Shown here: positions 1-9,553 of the stretch, piece after piece
Layout: the number at the start of each line of letters is the position of its first letter
How positions within the stretch are numbered: position 1 is the stretch's first letter
NCBI GenBank assembly: GCA_002352205.1
Contig: DEHZ01000012.1
Coordinates: forward strand, 62,001 to 126,000
Direction of reading: 5' to 3'
DNA: 64,000 nucleotides
From: Flavobacterium sp. UBA2787
GTDB lineage: Bacteria > Bacteroidota > Bacteroidia > Flavobacteriales > Flavobacteriaceae
Notes under the pieces: generated by a model
What the model was told of the DNA's origin: nothing
Databases searched by the model: none
Seen by the model: only the letters and a program-made list of their open reading frames with translations
Translations under genes and position numbers: made by a program

Positions 1-12
1 GACGAACGGGCC
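1..12 (-). tRNA. probable 5' end of a tRNA-Glu, cut by window edge
   Basis: Read on the minus strand, the first 12 bases of the window give GGCCCGTTCGTC. This fits the first 12 positions of a tRNA: a seven-base acceptor strand, U8, C9, then the start of a D stem, GUC. The pattern matches bacterial tRNA-Glu, whose 5' end typically reads as seven acceptor bases followed by UCGUCUA. A good promoter lies just upstream at 31-60, which supports a stable RNA starting here. Only 12 bases are visible, so the identity is an inference. Confidence 0.45.
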
Positions 13-30
13 AATTGCTAATTGCGAGTG

Positions 31-60
31 CAAAAATACAACTATTTTTTATTCTCGCAA
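31..60 (-). promoter_or_regulatory. promoter for the tRNA-like gene at the window edge
   Basis: On the minus strand there is a TTG at 60-58, exactly 19 bases, and then TATTTTTG at 38-31. This matches the Bacteroidota -33/-7 consensus TTG-N19-TAnnTTTG. Initiation would fall near base 25, about a dozen bases before the presumed tRNA 5' end. An 8-bp inverted repeat (ATTGCGAG at 21-28, CTCGCAAT at 54-61) spans the same region and could be incidental. Confidence 0.6.
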
Positions 61-88
61 TAGTTACAATTTATTTTTTTCATTTTTT

Positions 89-1567
89 TTAATATGCTTT
101 TGCAAAAAGCACTCTTCCTGCAGACGGTTTCCCAGTGAACATGCACTCTCCCGCCTCTTCAACTCTATCAAAAGGAATACAACGAATTGTTGCTTTAGTC
201 AATTCTTTTATTTTTTCTTCAGTTTCTGAAGTTCCATCCCAATGAGCCGCAAAAAAACCTGCTTTAGAATCTAATAATTCTTTAAATTCTTCAAAACTAT
301 TTACCTCTGTAATATGACTATTTCTATACTCTAATGCCTTGGAAAACATGTCATTCTGTATTGTGTGCAATAAATTTTGAATATGACTTTCAATCCCTTC
401 CTTTGCAACAATTTCTTTCGTCAATGTATCTCTTCTAGCGACTTCAAAAGTACCATTTTCCAAATCATTTGGACCAATCGCAATTCGAACAGGCACACCT
501 TTCAATTCGTATTCATTAAATTTAAATCCGGGTTTATGCGTCGTTCTATTATCAAATTTGACAGAAATTTTAAGTTTGCGTAAAGCAGAAACTAATTTAT
601 CAACTTCAACTGTGATTGCCTCAAGTTGTTCATCATTTTTATAAATAGGAACAATTACTACTTGAATTGGAGCTAAATTTGGAGGTAAAACCAAACCATT
701 ATCATCTGAGTGCGTCATTACCAAAGCACCCATTAAACGTGTTGAAACTCCCCAAGATGTTCCCCAAACATGTTCTTGCTTCCCTTCAGAAGTAGCAAAT
801 TTCACATCAAATGCTTTTGCAAAATTTTGACCAAGAAAATGTGAAGTTCCGGCTTGAAGTGCTTTACCATCTTGCATCAACGCTTCAATACAATAGGTTT
901 CAACAGCACCTGCAAATCGTTCTGATTCAGTTTTCACACCTTTTACAACCGGAATAGCCATAAAATTTTCTGCAAATTCGGCATAAACATTCATCATTTT
1001 TACAGATTCTTCAATCGCTTCAGCTTGTGTTGCATGTGCAGTATGACCTTCTTGCCATAAAAACTCAGCTGTTCTTAAAAACAAACGAGTTCTCATTTCC
1101 CATCTCACCACATTTGCCCATTGATTTATCAATAGCGGTAAATCTCTGTAGGACTGAATCCAATTTTTATAGGTACTCCAAATAATTGCTTCACTGGTTG
1201 GACGAACAATGAGTTCTTCTTCCAATTTTGCATTAGGGTCAACCATCAATTTTCCTTTGTTATCCGGATCATTTTTTAATCGATAATGTGTCACAATGGC
1301 ACATTCTTTGGCAAAACCTTCAGCATTTTTTTCCTCTGCTTCAAACATACTTTTGGGCACAAAAAGAGGGAAATAAGCATTTGAATGTCCTGTTTCTTTG
1401 AACATTCTATCTAATTCAGCCTGCATTTTTTCCCATATCGCATAACCATAAGGCTTGATAACCATACAACCTCTAACTCCCGAGTTTTCAGCTAAATCGG
1501 CCTTAACCACGAGTTCATTGTACCATTTTGAATAATCTTCGGATCTTTTCGTAAGGTTTTTGCTCAT
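89..1567 (-). CDS. proS: prolyl-tRNA synthetase
   Basis: This class II aminoacyl-tRNA synthetase charges tRNA-Pro with proline in the cytoplasm. At 492 residues it is the short, archaeal/eukaryotic-like ProRS type, without the editing insertion of the long bacterial form. Motif 1 lies around residues 33-71, a TSE proline-pocket motif at 124-126, and motif 2 at 155-178 ([14 protein letters not shown]). Motif 3 has the form [15 protein letters not shown]. The protein ends in a C-terminal tyrosine (FAKAY), as expected for this subgroup. The usual four-Cys zinc site is not complete, because only two Cys are visible in the C-terminal domain. It is a single gene with its own promoter, transcribed divergently from the lipoprotein gene at 1667. 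Confidence 0.96.
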   Translation of the reverse strand: MSKNLTKRSEDYSKWYNELVVKADLAENSGVRGCMVIKPYGYAIWEKMQAELDRMFKETGHSNAYFPLFVPKSMFEAEEKNAEGFAKECAIVTHYRLKNDPDNKGKLMVDPNAKLEEELIVRPTSEAIIWSTYKNWIQSYRDLPLLINQWANVVRWEMRTRLFLRTAEFLWQEGHTAHATQAEAIEESVKMMNVYAEFAENFMAIPVVKGVKTESERFAGAVETYCIEALMQDGKALQAGTSHFLGQNFAKAFDVKFATSEGKQEHVWGTSWGVSTRLMGALVMTHSDDNGLVLPPNLAPIQVVIVPIYKNDEQLEAITVEVDKLVSALRKLKISVKFDNRTTHKPGFKFNEYELKGVPVRIAIGPNDLENGTFEVARRDTLTKEIVAKEGIESHIQNLLHTIQNDMFSKALEYRNSHITEVNSFEEFKELLDSKAGFFAAHWDGTSETEEKIKELTKATIRCIPFDRVEEAGECMFTGKPSAGRVLFAKAY

Positions 1568-1620
1568 TTTGAATAAATTGGCATAAAAATTGTTTAACTT
1601 ATTTTAACTAAATAGTTCGG

Positions 1621-1650
1621 CAAAACTAACTATTTTTGTAATAACAACAA
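1621..1650 (-). promoter_or_regulatory. proS promoter, abutting a divergent promoter
   Basis: On the minus strand, TTG at 1650-1648, 19 bases, and TAGTTTTG at 1628-1621 match the Bacteroidota promoter consensus. A plus-strand -7 box, TATTTTTG at 1631-1638, sits two bases away and would serve the gene at 1667. It has no clear -33 TTG of its own. The two start sites would therefore compete for the same DNA. Confidence 0.5.
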
Positions 1651-1666
1651 TAAAAATGCTACGATT

Positions 1667-2677
1667 ATGAAAACTAATTTTTACCTCAACTCAAAAAATA
1701 TTACCCGCTTAGTTTTATTCTTTTCGGGAATGTTGTTAGTTTCTTGTGGTTCTTATCAAAATTCCTCTTATTATGACAATGATGGTGTGTACAGGAGTTC
1801 TAACGGAAACAGAGAAGTTGCATCCAACAATACAGAACAAAACAACACCAATCAAGCTTATCAAAATTATTTTAAATCAAAGCAATTAAATGCCGAAGAA
1901 GAAGTTTTTACCGACGTTGAAAGTTATTCCTCAGTAGATGATTCAACTGTAACTTCTGAGAGAAATTATGATTCTAATGCAGCATGGGGCTCTAATCCTT
2001 CCTCTGTTACCGTTAATGTCTATGACAATAGCTGGGGATGGAATTATTGGAACAATTGGTATGGCCCAGGATGGGGTTGGGGTTGGAATTCATGGTACGG
2101 CGGAGGCTGGGGATGGAATGTTGGCTGGGGATGGAACAATTGGTATGGTCCGGGATGGGGCTGGGGATGGAACAATTGGTACGGTCCGGGATGGGGATAT
2201 GGTTGGTATGGAAATGGATGGAATAATGGATTGTATGGGAATAACTATGCCTATAATCGTGGAAGAAGAACCGGTGGATATTACGGAAATAGAAATACAC
2301 AAGGAAGATATAACAGTAGAACTTCTTACACAACAAGTGGTAGATCATCTACAAGAGATAATTTTGGTACAAGAACAAGAAGTTCTTCAACCCGTAGCAG
2401 TCAATTTTCTACGAGAAATTCAGGTGGAACGCGAGAATATAATTCTAATAATGTTGGAACAAGAAATAATTCTTCAAATGTAGGGAATAGAAATTCTACC
2501 AGATCTTCTAGTACTGCACCAAGTGTTAGAAATAATACGCCAACTAGAAGTTCATCTACACCAACTTATTCAGGCTCTAGATCAAGTTCAGGTGGCTCAT
2601 TTGGTGGTGGTCGCTCATCAGGAGGTGGCGGCGGAGGTCGTTCATCTGGTGGCGGAGGCGGACGTGGCAGAGGTTAA
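1667..2677 (+). CDS. Trp/Gly/Asn-repeat lipoprotein
   Basis: This is a predicted outer-envelope lipoprotein of unknown function. A hydrophobic N-terminal signal ends in a lipobox-like LLVSC around residue 27. Residues about 122-190 form a repeat rich in Trp, Gly and Asn, with units of the type WNNWYGPGWGWGWN. They are followed by a Ser/Arg/Asn-rich stretch and a Gly/Ser/Arg tail. The repeat is also nearly exact at the DNA level (2033-2210), which suggests recent expansion. The low complexity means homology-based names would be unreliable. It lies upstream of a FadL-type porin and is followed by its own terminator, so it is probably monocistronic. Confidence 0.8.
   Translation: MKTNFYLNSKNITRLVLFFSGMLLVSCGSYQNSSYYDNDGVYRSSNGNREVASNNTEQNNTNQAYQNYFKSKQLNAEEEVFTDVESYSSVDDSTVTSERNYDSNAAWGSNPSSVTVNVYDNSWGWNYWNNWYGPGWGWGWNSWYGGGWGWNVGWGWNNWYGPGWGWGWNNWYGPGWGYGWYGNGWNNGLYGNNYAYNRGRRTGGYYGNRNTQGRYNSRTSYTTSGRSSTRDNFGTRTRSSSTRSSQFSTRNSGGTREYNSNNVGTRNNSSNVGNRNSTRSSSTAPSVRNNTPTRSSSTPTYSGSRSSSGGSFGGGRSSGGGGGGRSSGGGGGRGRG
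2033..2215 (+). repeat. in-gene tandem repeat coding W/G/N units
   Basis: Near-identical DNA units built around TGGAACAATTGGTATGG and GGATGGGGCTGGGGATGG recur at least three times. They encode WNNWYGPGWGWGWN-type peptides in the lipoprotein at 1667. Such units can expand or contract by slippage without breaking the frame when the unit length is a multiple of three. Confidence 0.8.
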
Positions 2678-2691
2678 TCTAAAAAATAATC

Positions 2692-2733
2692 AAAATACCT
2701 ATGCTTAATCAAACCGGTTTGCATGGGTATTTT
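2692..2733 (+). terminator. rho-independent terminator after the Trp/Gly lipoprotein gene
   Basis: AAATACCTATGC pairs with GCATGGGTATTT across a loop of about 16 bases and is followed by a short T-rich tract. It lies 15 bases beyond the lipoprotein stop codon. Confidence 0.65.
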
Positions 2734-2754
2734 TATGAAAAAAAATAAAAAAAC

Positions 2755-4272
2755 ATGAAAAAGATTTTTATTACTTCCAGTTTACTATTTGCGAGTTTTG
2801 TTTCCTTTTCACAGGAAATAACACCAAACGAAGCATTGCGTTATGCAATGGATAACTTAACAGGTTCTGCAAGATTTAGAGCAATGAGTGGAGCTTTTGG
2901 AGCTGTTGGTGGAGATTTATCTGCTATAAATGTGAATCCTGCTGGTTCGGCTATTTTTAATTTTAATCAAGCAACCATTTCACTTAGCAACTACAACATT
3001 AGAAATAGCTCTACCTATTTTGGAACTAGAACTATTGAAAACGATCATGATTTAGATATAAATCAAGCGGGTGTTGTTTTTGTTTTTAAAAACAATAATT
3101 CGTCAAGCGGATGGAACAAGTTTAGTTTAGCACTGAATTATGAAAACAATTCTAATTTTGACAATCAGTTTTATACACGCGGTGTAAATCCTAACAATTC
3201 AATTGATAGTTATTTTTTACGATTTGCTAACGGATTACCTAATGAAGGCGGTATATTTTTAGATGTTCTTGATACTGCATTTTTAGATCAATTAAGTTTT
3301 ATTGACCAACAAGCTCTTTTGGGTTATAATGCTTATATGTTTAATCCGGTTGAAGATAATCCAAATAATTCAGCATATGTTTCCAATGTTCCAACAGAAG
3401 GTAACTATTATCAAGAAAACTATACTGTAGCAACAGGGTATAATGGAAAATTAACCGGAAATATTGCAACATCTTTTAAAGACAGACTATTTATTGGATT
3501 AAATTTAAACACGCATTTCACCGATTTAACCAATATTATTTCCGTATATGAAGAATATGATATAGATCCATCAACTGGTCTACAATCAGTTCAATTTGAT
3601 ACAGAAACCTATACTTTTGGTTCCGGGTTTTCATTTAGTGTTGGTGCAATCGGAAAAATTACTGAAAGTTTACGATTAGGTGTTTCCTACGAATCTCCAA
3701 CTTGGTATCGTCTAACAGATCAACAAAGACAGCGAGTTATTGCTTATTGTCCTGATTGTGGATCGTTCAATCCACTTGTTTTTGAACATGATTTACCTAT
3801 TGAATATGCAGCTTATAAATTACAAACACCAAGTAAATTAACCGGAAGTTTTGCCTATGTTTTTGGCGAAAAAGGATTAATTAGTATAGATTATGCAATG
3901 AAAGATTACAGTAACACAACCTTTAGACCAAGAAATGATGTTGGACTAGAATCATTGAATACTTTTATGACTGATAATTTAGATACCGCTGCAGAAATTA
4001 GAGTGGGTGGTGAAATTAAACACAAAAAATGGAGTTTTAGAGGCGGATACCGTTTTGAAGAAAGTCCATACAAAGTTGACTTAGCGATGGGCGATTTAAC
4101 AGGATACTCTGGAGGTATTGGTTTTGATTTTGGAATTTCAAGGTTAGATGTAGCCTATGCGTATAGCAGAAGAAAAATGAATTTTGACCTAATTAGTTCC
4201 GGATTGAATGATTCATCAAGATTAACAGCTATCAATAACAATGTTACATTAAGTTATACGATAAAATTCTAA
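2755..4272 (+). CDS. OmpP1/FadL family outer-membrane transporter
   Basis: This is a predicted 14-strand outer-membrane beta-barrel of the FadL/TodX family, which takes up hydrophobic molecules such as fatty acids. A signal peptide covers residues 1-19 (ending SFSQE). The N-terminal plug/hatch region contains the family-type RFRAMSGAFGAVGGDLSAINVNPAGSA motif at about residues 40-66; its core is GAFGAVGGDLSAINVNPAG. Alternating aromatic and polar residues follow, and the protein ends in a beta strand closing on Phe. The length of 505 residues fits the family. It is flanked by terminators on both sides. The substrate cannot be deduced from sequence. Confidence 0.88.
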   Translation: MKKIFITSSLLFASFVSFSQEITPNEALRYAMDNLTGSARFRAMSGAFGAVGGDLSAINVNPAGSAIFNFNQATISLSNYNIRNSSTYFGTRTIENDHDLDINQAGVVFVFKNNNSSSGWNKFSLALNYENNSNFDNQFYTRGVNPNNSIDSYFLRFANGLPNEGGIFLDVLDTAFLDQLSFIDQQALLGYNAYMFNPVEDNPNNSAYVSNVPTEGNYYQENYTVATGYNGKLTGNIATSFKDRLFIGLNLNTHFTDLTNIISVYEEYDIDPSTGLQSVQFDTETYTFGSGFSFSVGAIGKITESLRLGVSYESPTWYRLTDQQRQRVIAYCPDCGSFNPLVFEHDLPIEYAAYKLQTPSKLTGSFAYVFGEKGLISIDYAMKDYSNTTFRPRNDVGLESLNTFMTDNLDTAAEIRVGGEIKHKKWSFRGGYRFEESPYKVDLAMGDLTGYSGGIGFDFGISRLDVAYAYSRRKMNFDLISSGLNDSSRLTAINNNVTLSYTIKF

Positions 4273-4294
4273 AATGAAATGATAAAGTTACCAT

Positions 4295-4327
4295 AAACCA
4301 TTTACTTATTGTGAATGGTTTTTTTAT
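4295..4327 (+). terminator. terminator after the FadL-type gene
   Basis: AACCATTTAC and GTGAATGGTT form a stem around TTATT, followed by a run of seven T. It sits 23 bases after the stop codon. Confidence 0.8.
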
Positions 4328-4355
4328 TTAATTCGATTAATCACAAATAAAACCG

Positions 4356-4363
4356 TAATTTTG
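4356..4363 (+). promoter_or_regulatory. -7 box of the rimO promoter
   Basis: TAATTTTG matches TAnnTTTG and lies 35 bases before the rimO start. It is followed by GCATCCC, typical of initiation regions in this group. No clear TTG is present at the -33 position. Confidence 0.5.
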
Positions 4364-4397
4364 CATCCCTTTTAAGATTAAAAAAGAGAATAAAACA

Positions 4398-5705
4398 ATG
4401 AGAACCAAATCGTTAAAGAAAAATAAAATCAACGTTATCACCTTAGGATGTTCTAAAAACGTGTATGACAGTGAAGTACTGATGGGTCAACTAAAAGCCA
4501 GCGGAAAAGATGTTGTTCATGAGCAAGAAGGAAATATTGTGGTAATTAACACATGTGGTTTTATTGACAATGCAAAAGCTGAATCGGTCAACACGATTTT
4601 GGAATACGTTGAAAAGAAAAATCAAGGAACGGTAGATAAAGTTTTTGTAACAGGTTGTTTATCCGAACGATATAAGCCGGATTTAGAAAAAGAAATTCCG
4701 AACGTAGATCAATATTTTGGAACAACAGATTTACCTATTTTACTAAAAGCATTAGGAGCCGATTATAAACACGAATTATTAGGTGAACGATTAACAACAA
4801 CACCAAAAAACTTTGCTTATCTAAAAATTGCCGAAGGTTGCGACCGTCCATGTAGTTTTTGTGCCATTCCATTAATGCGTGGAAAGCATGTTTCTCAACC
4901 GATTGAAAAGTTAGTGAAAGAAGCGGAAGGTTTAGCAAAGAATGGCGTTAAAGAATTAATTTTAATTGCTCAGGATTTAACATATTACGGTTTAGATTTA
5001 TATAAAAAACGAAATTTAGCCGAACTTTTAGAAAACTTGGTTAAAATTGACGGAATTGAATGGATTCGATTACACTACGCCTTCCCTACCGGATTCCCAA
5101 TGGATGTGTTAGAGTTGATGAAAAACGAACCAAAAATTTGTAATTATATTGATATCCCGTTGCAACATATCTCAGATAATGTACTGAAGTCGATGCGTCG
5201 CGGAACTACACAAGAAAAAACAACCAAACTTTTAAAAGAATTCAGAAAAGCTGTTCCCGGAATGGCTATCAGAACTACATTAATTGTTGGATATCCGGGT
5301 GAAACCGAAGAAGATTTTCAAATCCTGAAAAATTGGGTAGAAGAAATGCGATTTGAACGTTTAGGATGTTTTGCTTATTCCCATGAAGAAAACACGCATG
5401 CTTATTTGTTGGAAGACGATGTACCTGCCGAAGTGAAACAACAACGTGCTGCTGAAATAATGGATATTCAATCTCAAATTTCATGGGATTTGAATCAGGA
5501 AAAAATTGGTCAAATATTCAAATGTGTTATAGATAGAAAAGAAGGTCCTTATTTTGTAGGAAGAACAGAGTTTGACAGTCCTGATGTGGATAATGAAGTG
5601 TTAATTGATGCTTCAAAATTTTATTTGAAAGTAGGCGATTTTAGTATGATAAAAATTACTGATGCCACAGAATTTGATTTATATGGTGAACCTATAAATA
5701 TGTAG
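4398..5705 (+). CDS. rimO: ribosomal protein S12 methylthiotransferase RimO
   Basis: RimO adds a methylthio group to a conserved Asp of ribosomal protein S12, using two [4Fe-4S] clusters and SAM. The N-terminal MTTase domain carries cluster cysteines C18 (LGCSKN), C53 (NTCGFI) and C87 (VTGCLSE). The radical SAM domain has CX3CX2C at C148, C152 and C155 (GCDRPCSFC). A TRAM domain follows at the C terminus, from about residue 370. The 435-residue length is normal. The ICGFID-like element and the GCSKN form favour RimO over MiaB. The next gene starts 3 bases after the stop, so the two are probably co-transcribed. Confidence 0.95.
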   Translation: MRTKSLKKNKINVITLGCSKNVYDSEVLMGQLKASGKDVVHEQEGNIVVINTCGFIDNAKAESVNTILEYVEKKNQGTVDKVFVTGCLSERYKPDLEKEIPNVDQYFGTTDLPILLKALGADYKHELLGERLTTTPKNFAYLKIAEGCDRPCSFCAIPLMRGKHVSQPIEKLVKEAEGLAKNGVKELILIAQDLTYYGLDLYKKRNLAELLENLVKIDGIEWIRLHYAFPTGFPMDVLELMKNEPKICNYIDIPLQHISDNVLKSMRRGTTQEKTTKLLKEFRKAVPGMAIRTTLIVGYPGETEEDFQILKNWVEEMRFERLGCFAYSHEENTHAYLLEDDVPAEVKQQRAAEIMDIQSQISWDLNQEKIGQIFKCVIDRKEGPYFVGRTEFDSPDVDNEVLIDASKFYLKVGDFSMIKITDATEFDLYGEPINM

Positions 5706-5708
5706 AAA

Positions 5709-6116
5709 ATGAAAAAAATAAGTTTAATATTCATTCTATTTTTGAGTTTAAACAATGTTTATGCTCAAGTTAACAGAGCTGTTGGAAGAACTCCACAGTA
5801 CCATAGAGAAAAGCCCAAAGTGGAGAAAAAAGATCCTGTAGAGTTGACTATAACCTACCTAAAAGAACAACTTTCTTTAGATTCATTTCAGGAGGCAGCA
5901 GTTAAAGTTTATCTCACAGAAAACCAAACAAGTGCTGAGAAAATTCACAATAGTGATATTACAAATGATGAAAAAAAATTAAAATTTGAAGAAGCCGTAA
6001 AAGATTTCGATGAAAAAATTATTGGAATTTTAAACCCTGATCAGATAAAAATTTTTGAGGAATTAAAAGAAAAAAAGAAATCAAAAAAGAAAAAGAAAAA
6101 AGAAGAGGAAAATTAA
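5709..6116 (+). CDS. secreted/periplasmic small protein with Lys-rich tail
   Basis: The family is not recognised. A signal peptide (residues 1-19, ending NVYAQ) is followed by a 115-residue mature part. Residues about 45-110 look helical and resemble the spacing of Spy/LTXXQ-like periplasmic proteins (LSLDSFQEAAVKVYL, later ILNPDQIKIFEELKEKK), but this is only a resemblance. The C terminus is a run of Lys and Glu. It starts 3 bases after rimO and is presumably translated from the same message. Its stop codon lies inside the downstream terminator stem. Confidence 0.75.
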   Translation: MKKISLIFILFLSLNNVYAQVNRAVGRTPQYHREKPKVEKKDPVELTITYLKEQLSLDSFQEAAVKVYLTENQTSAEKIHNSDITNDEKKLKFEEAVKDFDEKIIGILNPDQIKIFEELKEKKKSKKKKKKEEEN

Positions 6117-6130
6117 TTCCTCTTTTTTTA
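6103..6130 (+). terminator. terminator overlapping the end of the 5709 gene
   Basis: AAGAGGAA and TTCCTCTT form a perfect 8-bp stem with loop AATTAA, followed by a T run. The loop contains the stop codon of the preceding gene. Confidence 0.85.
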
Positions 6131-6209
6131 TGAACTGACAAATGTCATTTAATAATTGTATTTTACTAAGTAATTTAGAGGTATAAATTAATACCTAAAA
6201 CTTTTACTT

Positions 6210-6446
6210 ATGATTAGCAAACATCCTATACTGCAAGAGTTTCCTGAATATTCTGAAAAAATTAAAGATTTATATCATCGCAATAATGAATTTCAGGTTT
6301 TATTAGCTTCTTATCATTCATTAGATAATGAAATTTTTGAAATTGAAAAAGGTGAAATTCCTCTCAATGATGATGTATTGACCCACAAACGAAAAGATCG
6401 TGTTTTTTTGAAAGATGAAATTTATTCTTTTTTACAAAAAAACTAA
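6210..6446 (+). CDS. DUF465 (YdcH-like) small protein
   Basis: This 78-residue protein is of the DUF465/YdcH type: a short cytoplasmic helical hairpin beginning with a HPIL..FPEY element. A central helix (IKDLYHRNNEFQVLLASYHS) is followed by a second containing LDNEIFEIEKGEIPLNDDVL, then a basic HKRKDR and LKDEIYSFL. The family has no established role. It has its own terminator, which it shares back-to-back with the carboxylase operon. Confidence 0.85.
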   Translation: MISKHPILQEFPEYSEKIKDLYHRNNEFQVLLASYHSLDNEIFEIEKGEIPLNDDVLTHKRKDRVFLKDEIYSFLQKN

Positions 6447-6487
6447 AAAAAGTCAGGAAGAAAATAAAAATCTTCCTGACTTTTTTA
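6445..6487. terminator. bidirectional terminator between DUF465 gene and pccB
   Basis: GTCAGGAAGA and TCTTCCTGAC form a perfect 10-bp stem. An A run lies on the left and a T run on the right, so the element can terminate the plus-strand DUF465 gene and the minus-strand carboxylase operon. Confidence 0.9.
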
Positions 6488-6501
6488 TGCTTAATTTACA
6501 A

Positions 6502-8043
6502 TTACAAAGGAATATTACCGTGCTTGCGTTTGGGAAGTTCTACTTCTTTGTGCTCAAGCATACTAAATGCTTTCAATAATTTTTTTCTGGTTTCATTCGG
6601 TAAAATTACTTCATCAATAAAACCACGTTGAGCTGCTCTGTAAGGTGTAGCAAATTTTTCGGCATATTCTAACTCTTTCTCAATCAATTTGGCAGCCGGA
6701 TCTTGAGCTTCGGCTATTTCTTTTTTAAATATAATTTCACTGGCTCCTTTCGCTCCCATAACGGCAATTTCTGCAGTTGGCCAAGCAAAATTCATATCGG
6801 CACCAATGTGTTTTGAATTCATTACATCATACGCACCACCATATGCTTTTCTGGTGATAACAGTTACTCTTGGCACAGTTGCTTCGCTTAAAGCATATAA
6901 TAACTTGGCTCCGTGAACAATGATTCCATTCCACTCCTGATCAGTTCCCGGTAAAAATCCGGGCACATCAACCAAGACTAGTAACGGAATATTAAAACAA
7001 TCGCAAAAACGGGTAAATCGTGCAGCTTTGATTGAACTATTCACATCTAAAACACCCGCTAAATACAACGGTTGATTAGCAACAATTCCAATACTTCTTC
7101 CGCCTAAACGAGCAAAACCAACTATGATATTTTCAGCATAATTTTTATGAATTTCAAAGAAAGAATTTTCATCAATTATACCCTGAATCACTTCATGCAT
7201 ATCATAAGGTTTGTTCGGATTATCAGGAATAACAGTCATCAATTGCTCCCGATTTTCATCATTCAAAACATAAGGAATTTTAGGAGCTTTTTCTTTATTA
7301 CTTTGAGGTAGATACCTCAATAACTTTTTCACATCCTCCAAACATTCTACATCATTCGTTGATGTAGTATGAGCTACTCCTGATTTGGTTGAATGCGTAC
7401 TTGCTCCCCCAAGTTCCTCAGAAGTTACCGTTTCGTTCGTGACTGTTTTTACCACATTTGGTCCGGTAACAAACATATAACTCGTGTTTTCAACCATCAT
7501 CGTAAAATCGGTCATCGCAGGAGAATAAACCGCTCCACCGGCACAAGGCCCCATAATGGCTGAAATTTGCGGAATGATTCCACTAGACTTTACATTACGA
7601 AAAAATATATCAGCATAACCGCCAAGCGAACGAACACCTTCTTGAATTCTTGCACCTCCGGAATCATTTAAGCCAATCATCGGTGCTCCGGTTTTGAGTG
7701 CCATGTCCATCACTTTGCAGATTTTTTCGGCATGAGTTTCAGACAAAGCCCCGCCAAAAACAGTAAAATCTTGAGCAAAAACAAAAACTAATCTTCCGTT
7801 AACTGTTCCGTAGCCGGTTATTACTCCATCGCCATAAATTAATTCTTCTTGCATTCCGAAATCGGTGGTTCGGTGTGTGACTAAGGCATCAATTTCTTCA
7901 AAAGATCCTTCGTCCATTAAATAATTTACGCGTTCACGAGCGGTTAATTTTTTCTTAGCATGTTGCGTTTCAATTCTCTTTTTTCCACCACCTAATTGGG
8001 CTTCTGCTAATTTATCTTGTAATGCTTTTATCTTATTTTCCAT
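6502..8043 (-). CDS. pccB: acyl-CoA carboxylase carboxyltransferase (propionyl-CoA type) beta subunit
   Basis: This protein transfers the carboxyl group from carboxybiotin to an acyl-CoA, most likely propionyl-CoA, giving methylmalonyl-CoA. It is 513 residues long, with the two crotonase-like halves of the PccB/AccD family. The N half contains [11 protein letters not shown] and the C half [10 protein letters not shown] and [13 protein letters not shown]. It is the last gene of a three-gene operon (BCCP, biotin carboxylase, carboxyltransferase), starting 2 bases after the biotin carboxylase stop. The genes for MeaB and a cobalamin adenosyltransferase elsewhere in the window suit a propionyl/methylmalonyl-CoA route. 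Specificity towards acetyl-CoA or methylcrotonyl-CoA cannot be excluded from sequence alone. Confidence 0.9.
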   Translation of the reverse strand: MENKIKALQDKLAEAQLGGGKKRIETQHAKKKLTARERVNYLMDEGSFEEIDALVTHRTTDFGMQEELIYGDGVITGYGTVNGRLVFVFAQDFTVFGGALSETHAEKICKVMDMALKTGAPMIGLNDSGGARIQEGVRSLGGYADIFFRNVKSSGIIPQISAIMGPCAGGAVYSPAMTDFTMMVENTSYMFVTGPNVVKTVTNETVTSEELGGASTHSTKSGVAHTTSTNDVECLEDVKKLLRYLPQSNKEKAPKIPYVLNDENREQLMTVIPDNPNKPYDMHEVIQGIIDENSFFEIHKNYAENIIVGFARLGGRSIGIVANQPLYLAGVLDVNSSIKAARFTRFCDCFNIPLLVLVDVPGFLPGTDQEWNGIIVHGAKLLYALSEATVPRVTVITRKAYGGAYDVMNSKHIGADMNFAWPTAEIAVMGAKGASEIIFKKEIAEAQDPAAKLIEKELEYAEKFATPYRAAQRGFIDEVILPNETRKKLLKAFSMLEHKEVELPKRKHGNIPL

Positions 8044-8045
8044 GC

Positions 8046-9500
8046 TTATTGAATTGGTAATCTAACAATTTTTTGATCTTCAAGGTATTGCTTTAAGGCA
8101 ATTAATCCGGCTATTTCCGCTTCTTCGCTGTGTTGTGATTTGAGCTTTTCGGCATCATAATAATTTTTGACAAAATGAGTATCAAAATTTCCTGAACGAA
8201 ACGCTTCGTGTTCGCAAACAAACTTTCCAAAAGGTAGTGTGGTTTGAACTCCTTTGATTTTATAATGATCAATCGCATTACTCATCAATTGAATTGCTTC
8301 TGCTCGTGTTTTGCCATATGTTATCAATTTAGCCAACATCGGATCATAGTAAATTGGCACATCCATTCCTTGTTCAAAACCATTGTCAACTCGAATTCCT
8401 TCGCCTTCAGGCAATTGATAAACCTCTAAATATCCAACACTAGGAAGAAAATCGTTCAGTGGATCTTCAGCATAAACACGCAATTCCAATGAATGACCTT
8501 TAATTTGTAAATCCTCTTGTTTAATTGATAAGACTTCTCCCCTAGCCACAAGAATTTGCATTTCAACCAAATCAACACCTGTAATCATTTCTGTTACCGG
8601 ATGCTCCACTTGCAAACGTGTATTCATTTCGAGAAAGTAGAAGTTAAGATTTTCATCCAATAGAAATTCAACCGTTCCTGCTCCAAGATAATCACACGAT
8701 TTAGCAACTAAAACAGCTGCTTCGCCCATTTTTTTTCTTAATTCTGGAGTTAGTACAGATGAAGGTGCTTCTTCCACCACTTTTTGATGACGACGTTGAA
8801 TGCTACATTCTCTTTCAAATAAATACAAAATATTTCCGTGAGCATCCGCCATGACTTGAATTTCAATATGTCTTGGCGAAGCAACATACTTTTCAATAAA
8901 CACAGAACCATCACCAAAGGCAGAAGTTGCTTCACTAATAGCACGGTTCATTTGCGATTCAAAATCGGCTTCTTTTTCAACTACTCGCATTCCTTTTCCA
9001 CCACCTCCGGCAGATGCTTTGATTAAGATGGGAAATCCGATTTGCGTTGCCACTTGCTTTGCTTTTTCAACATCGGTTATGGCTTGATCATAACCGGGAA
9101 CCATCGGAATATCGTAGGCTTTCACTGCATCTTTGGCGGCTAATTTGCTACCCATAATGTGAATAGCTTTGGATTTTGGTCCGATGAAAATGATGTTATT
9201 TTTCTCAGCTTCTTCAGCAAAAGCAGCATTTTCACTTAAAAATCCATAGCCGGGATGAATGGCATCCGCACCCAAGGATTTTGCAACTTCGATGATTTTA
9301 TTACCCAATAAATAGGATTGATTGGATGGTGATTCGCCAATCCAAACCGCTTCATCGGCAAATTTTACGTGAGGAGCATTTCGATCAATTGTAGAATAAA
9401 CTGCTACGGTTTTAATTCCCATTTTTTGAGCGGTTTTCATTACTCGAATGGCAATTTCTCCTCTATTCGCAACCAATATTTTTGTTATTTTTTTTATCAT
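8046..9500 (-). CDS. accC: acyl-CoA carboxylase biotin carboxylase subunit
   Basis: This ATP-dependent enzyme carboxylates biotin on the partner BCCP. The 484 residues cover only the biotin carboxylase part; the biotinyl domain is a separate gene upstream, unlike long PccA fusions. The preATP-grasp region starts [16 protein letters not shown] (residues 6-21). The glycine-rich ATP lid is [11 protein letters not shown], and the catalytic region contains [16 protein letters not shown]. The minus-strand gene lies 53 bases downstream of the BCCP gene and 2 bases upstream of pccB. Confidence 0.93.
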   Translation of the reverse strand: MIKKITKILVANRGEIAIRVMKTAQKMGIKTVAVYSTIDRNAPHVKFADEAVWIGESPSNQSYLLGNKIIEVAKSLGADAIHPGYGFLSENAAFAEEAEKNNIIFIGPKSKAIHIMGSKLAAKDAVKAYDIPMVPGYDQAITDVEKAKQVATQIGFPILIKASAGGGGKGMRVVEKEADFESQMNRAISEATSAFGDGSVFIEKYVASPRHIEIQVMADAHGNILYLFERECSIQRRHQKVVEEAPSSVLTPELRKKMGEAAVLVAKSCDYLGAGTVEFLLDENLNFYFLEMNTRLQVEHPVTEMITGVDLVEMQILVARGEVLSIKQEDLQIKGHSLELRVYAEDPLNDFLPSVGYLEVYQLPEGEGIRVDNGFEQGMDVPIYYDPMLAKLITYGKTRAEAIQLMSNAIDHYKIKGVQTTLPFGKFVCEHEAFRSGNFDTHFVKNYYDAEKLKSQHSEEAEIAGLIALKQYLEDQKIVRLPIQ

Positions 9501-9553
9501 TATTTTACTAATTTTTCCATCCAGCTGAAGCTAGACGCTATTAATATATGAAG

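Noticed and set aside
1968-2483. Long plus-strand frame of 171 codons rich in Gly, Met and Asp inside the Trp/Gly lipoprotein gene
   Set aside because: It is an alternative frame of a repetitive coding sequence; it has no start signal, no family features, and the lipoprotein frame has a signal peptide.
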